Positions 61,567 to 64,000 of a stretch of DNA of 64,000 nucleotides are shown here, in pieces. The position numbers and the translations under genes are program-made. The number at the start of each line of letters is the position of its first letter. Position 1 is the first letter of the stretch. Below the pieces are notes generated by a model, which did not search any database, was not told the origin of the DNA, and was given only the letters and a program-made list of their open reading frames with translations. The DNA comes from CAYNFS01 sp964396685 (GTDB lineage Bacteria; Patescibacteriota; Doudnabacteria; UBA920; 2-01-FULL-46-14): contig CAYNFS010000002.1 in the NCBI GenBank assembly GCA_964396685.1, forward strand, positions 1 to 64,000, read 5' to 3'.

Positions 61567-64000
61567 ATGGGATTATTTGGCAAATTTTTAGGTTTTGAGG
61601 ATCCGGTCAAAAGCACAAAACCTGTCATTGAGAAGATAAACAGCCTCGAAAAACAATTCGAGGGTTTTTCGCGCGAGGAGCTGGTGGAAAAGACGCGAAA
61701 TTGGCAAAAGGAAATTCGCAATCCAATGCAGGTCAATAACGCCCCCCAACCCTCTCTTAAAGCAAGAGGGGGCGAGGAGGAGTTACCGGAAAAAGTGGGC
61801 GACCACTTAAACGAAATTCTCCCCGAGGCCTTTGCGGTAGTAAGAGAAGCGGCCAAAAGAACGCTTAATCAGCGGCATTACGACGTACAGCTCGTAGGCG
61901 GGATCATGCTTCATCAGGGGAAAGTTGCGGAAATGAAAACTGGCGAGGGAAAAACTTTGGCCGCAACTACTGCGGTGTATCTAAATGCGCTTGCTGGCAA
62001 GGGAGTACATTTGGTCACAGTGAATGATTACTTGGCGCGCAGGGATGCCTCCTGGATGGGCCAAATTTATGATTATTTAGGACTGTCAGTCGCGGCAATC
62101 GGGCATGAAGTGTCGTATTTGTACACCCCCACTTCATCTCCCCCTATCCCGTCCGACGGGACAGGGGGAGAAAGAGAGGGGGTTGACGAGCGGGTTCAAA
62201 TTGACGTCAAAAACCTTATTCCTTGCACGCGCAAGGAGGCCTATGCGGCTGATGTTTTATACGGCACAAATAACGAATTCGGCTTTGACTATCTGCGCGA
62301 CAACATGGCAGTAATCTTAGAGCAGGTGGTCCAGCGCGATCTTCATTTCGGCATTGTTGACGAGGTTGATTCGATTTTAATTGATGAGGCCAGGACTCCT
62401 TTGATTATTTCCGCGCCGGATGTGGAAAGCACCCAGCTTTACCGTGAGTTTGTCTCTTTTGCCAAAACTTTAGAACCCGATGATTACACGCTTGACGAAA
62501 AACACAGGCAGGTTTTCTATACGGAGCAAGGCTATGAAAAGCTTGAAAAAAAATACGGCCAGGAAATTTACAGCGATATCAAACTTCGCCATCACGCGGA
62601 CTCGGCGTTGCGGGCGCAAACTCTTTTCCGCAAAGATCGCGATTACGTGGTCAAAGAGGACGAAGTGATAATTATAGACGAGTTCACTGGCCGCTTGATG
62701 CTCGGGCGCCGCTATTCCGAGGGGTTGCACCAAGCCATCGAAGCCAAAGAAGGGGTTGCCGTCAAGCAAGAATCAAAGACTCTGGCCACCATAACTTTTC
62801 AAAACTATTTCAGGCTTTACCAAAAACTTGCCGGCATGACCGGCACAGCTGTTACTGAAGCTGAAGAATTTCACAAAATCTACAAGCTTGACGTTGTAGA
62901 AATTCCCACGCACAAGCCGATGATCAGAGTTGATTTGCCGGACAGCATTTACAAAACCGAGTCGGGGAAGTTCGCATCAATTGTGAGAGAAATAAAAGAG
63001 CGATGCCAAGCGGGCCAGCCCATCTTGATCGGCACAATCTCTATTGAAAAAAATGAGCAACTTTCAAGCCTGCTTAAAAAAGCCGGGGTCAAGCACGAAG
63101 TCCTAAACGCCAAAAACCATGAAAGAGAAGCGCATATAATCGCCCAAGCAGGACGTTTGGGCGCGGTAACGCTTGCCACAAACATCGCCGGGCGCGGGGT
63201 GGACATCATCCTTGGCGGCAATCCGCCCGATGCGCAAGAGGCAGAAAAAGTCAAAAATTTGGGAGGCCTTCACGTGCTGGGCACCGAACGGCATGAAGCA
63301 AGGAGAATTGATAATCAGTTGCGCGGCCGCTCGGGCCGTCAGGGCGACCTCGGCTCGTCTCAATTTTTTCTCTCGCTTGAGGATGATTTGATGCGGCTTT
63401 TTGGCGGCGAGCGCGTCAAAAGTTTGATGGACACTCTGGGAGTGCCGGAGGATCAGCCCATTGAACACGGGCTCGTGAGCAAAACCATTGAAAGCGCCCA
63501 ACGCAAGATAGAAGGAATGAACTTTGATTTGCGAAAACATGTTCTGGAGTTTGACGATGTTTTGAATAAGCAAAGAACCGTGATTTACGGCAGGAGAAGA
63601 AAAATTTTAAGAGGGGAGCTTGATTTGAAAACATATATTTTAGAGAAAATCGATTCTGAAATTGAGGGCATCGTCAACACAGCGGAGAACGAGGAGGCTG
63701 TGATTAGACAGCTCAATTCTATTTTCCCGACTTCCGGCATCAAACTTCCGACTTCTGATTTGTGGACAAATCATTTGACAAGCCTTGCCGGAAAGCTCTA
63801 CGAAGAAAAGGAGCAAAAATTTTCCCCACAAATCATGCGGCAGGTGGAGAAGTTGATAACTTTGCAGGCCATAGACAATTTCTGGATGGAGCATCTGGAC
63901 ACGATGGATCATTTGCGCCAGTCAGTAAGTCTGCGCGGCTACGCCCAAAAAGACCCTTTGGTTGAATACAAACAGGACGGATTAAGGTTGTTTGAAAGAA
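61567..64000 (+). CDS. secA: Preprotein translocase ATPase SecA, cut by the window end
   Basis: At least 811 codons, open to the end. Seen: LPEAFAVVREAAKRTLNQRH, Walker A MKTGEGKTLAAT, VTVNDYLARRDASWM, YGTNNEFGFDYLRDNM, DEVDSILIDEARTPLIIS, AGMTGTAVTEAEEF, TNIAGRGVDIILGGN, GRSGRQGDLGSSQFFLSLED. Drives proteins through SecYEG (secE is at 46781). Two palindromic elements are inserted in frame: residues about 57-73 and 187-206, both in surface regions that vary among SecAs. Confidence 0.95.
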   Translation, partial: MGLFGKFLGFEDPVKSTKPVIEKINSLEKQFEGFSREELVEKTRNWQKEIRNPMQVNNAPQPSLKARGGEEELPEKVGDHLNEILPEAFAVVREAAKRTLNQRHYDVQLVGGIMLHQGKVAEMKTGEGKTLAATTAVYLNALAGKGVHLVTVNDYLARRDASWMGQIYDYLGLSVAAIGHEVSYLYTPTSSPPIPSDGTGGEREGVDERVQIDVKNLIPCTRKEAYAADVLYGTNNEFGFDYLRDNMAVILEQVVQRDLHFGIVDEVDSILIDEARTPLIISAPDVESTQLYREFVSFAKTLEPDDYTLDEKHRQVFYTEQGYEKLEKKYGQEIYSDIKLRHHADSALRAQTLFRKDRDYVVKEDEVIIIDEFTGRLMLGRRYSEGLHQAIEAKEGVAVKQESKTLATITFQNYFRLYQKLAGMTGTAVTEAEEFHKIYKLDVVEIPTHKPMIRVDLPDSIYKTESGKFASIVREIKERCQAGQPILIGTISIEKNEQLSSLLKKAGVKHEVLNAKNHEREAHIIAQAGRLGAVTLATNIAGRGVDIILGGNPPDAQEAEKVKNLGGLHVLGTERHEARRIDNQLRGRSGRQGDLGSSQFFLSLEDDLMRLFGGERVKSLMDTLGVPEDQPIEHGLVSKTIESAQRKIEGMNFDLRKHVLEFDDVLNKQRTVIYGRRRKILRGELDLKTYILEKIDSEIEGIVNTAENEEAVIRQLNSIFPTSGIKLPTSDLWTNHLTSLAGKLYEEKEQKFSPQIMRQVEKLITLQAIDNFWMEHLDTMDHLRQSVSLRGYAQKDPLVEYKQDGLRLFER
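61736..61786. repeat. In-frame palindromic element 1 in secA
   Basis: ATAACGCCCCCCAACCCTCT...GGAGGAGTTAC, a shortened relative of the 78-bp element; encodes NAPQPSLKARGGEEEL. Confidence 0.85.
62125..62183. repeat. In-frame palindromic element 2 in secA
   Basis: Same arms as the cca element (23013-23072); encodes TPTSSPPIPSDGTGGEREGV just before the conserved KEAYAADVLYGTN. Confidence 0.85.

Noticed and set aside
62105..62314. Separate small gene or frameshift inside secA
   Set aside because: The secA frame is open through this segment; the other frame is an accident of the inserted palindromic element.

Overview
The window looks like a scaffold piece from a streamlined, uncultured bacterium of the Candidate Phyla Radiation, most likely Parcubacteria. 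This is inferred from gene content and style: a DUF4012 / MurJ / FtsW wall cluster, stand-alone riboflavin kinase, many short single-gene transcripts with almost no leader, abundant short palindromic repeats between and even inside genes, and two 10-N scaffold gaps (4144-4153 and 18944-18953). UGA is a normal stop: it ends many genes and sits in the classical prfB frameshift site. Ribosomal proteins L1 and L9 are both present.

Layout. 1-3,770: three minus-strand cassettes (RelE-type toxin-antitoxin, AbrB/PIN pair with a frameshift, small coiled-coil protein), each driven by the same TTGACAAGCA-type promoter, around a GC-rich orphan gene (898-2238). 3,900-12,535: cell envelope and translation (ftsW, DUF4012, murJ, lepA, ftsB-like, PPIase). 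12,540-15,420: tRNA-Gly, orphan genes, carbonic-anhydrase-like gene, tRNA-Thr. 15,510-22,750: a complete F1Fo ATP synthase operon (atpI/Z-B-E-F-H-A-G-D-C). 22,763-26,380: CCA-adding enzyme, a 14-residue basic peptide gene, a J-domain repeat protein, and tRNA-Asp, tRNA-Met and an initiator tRNA split by a group I intron holding a decayed homing endonuclease. 27,133-28,950: GC-rich pyrF-pyrE. 29,234-36,791: rmuC, NYN protein, HAD phosphatase, tRNA-Arg and a flavin salvage set (FAD synthase, riboflavin kinase, FMN-riboswitch-controlled transporter), nnrD and a PIN protein. 36,889-44,765: a small GC-rich gene, UvrD-nuclease helicase, membrane and CAP proteins, single-chain PheRS. 44,778-48,814: gyrB, secE-nusG-rplK-rplA. 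48,824-52,826: a deoxynucleotide operon (dCMP deaminase, kinase, dUTPase, tmk, thyA, DHFR-Nudix fusion). 52,900-58,054: a candidate structured RNA, prfB with programmed frameshift, ftsE-ftsX, rplI, pyrG. 58,077-64,000: HigB/HigA-like pair, an orphan gene, rpmA, an RNA methyltransferase, and secA running off the end.

Most striking are (i) short palindromic elements sitting in frame inside conserved genes (cca, nnrD, a PIN gene, uvrD, prfB, secA), including two 78-bp copies in different genes that differ at only about four positions; (ii) the intron-split initiator tRNA; (iii) a set of promoters placed so that transcription would start at or within a few bases of the ATG; and (iv) the riboflavin salvage locus. 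All calls rest on reading the sequence; no database search was run.
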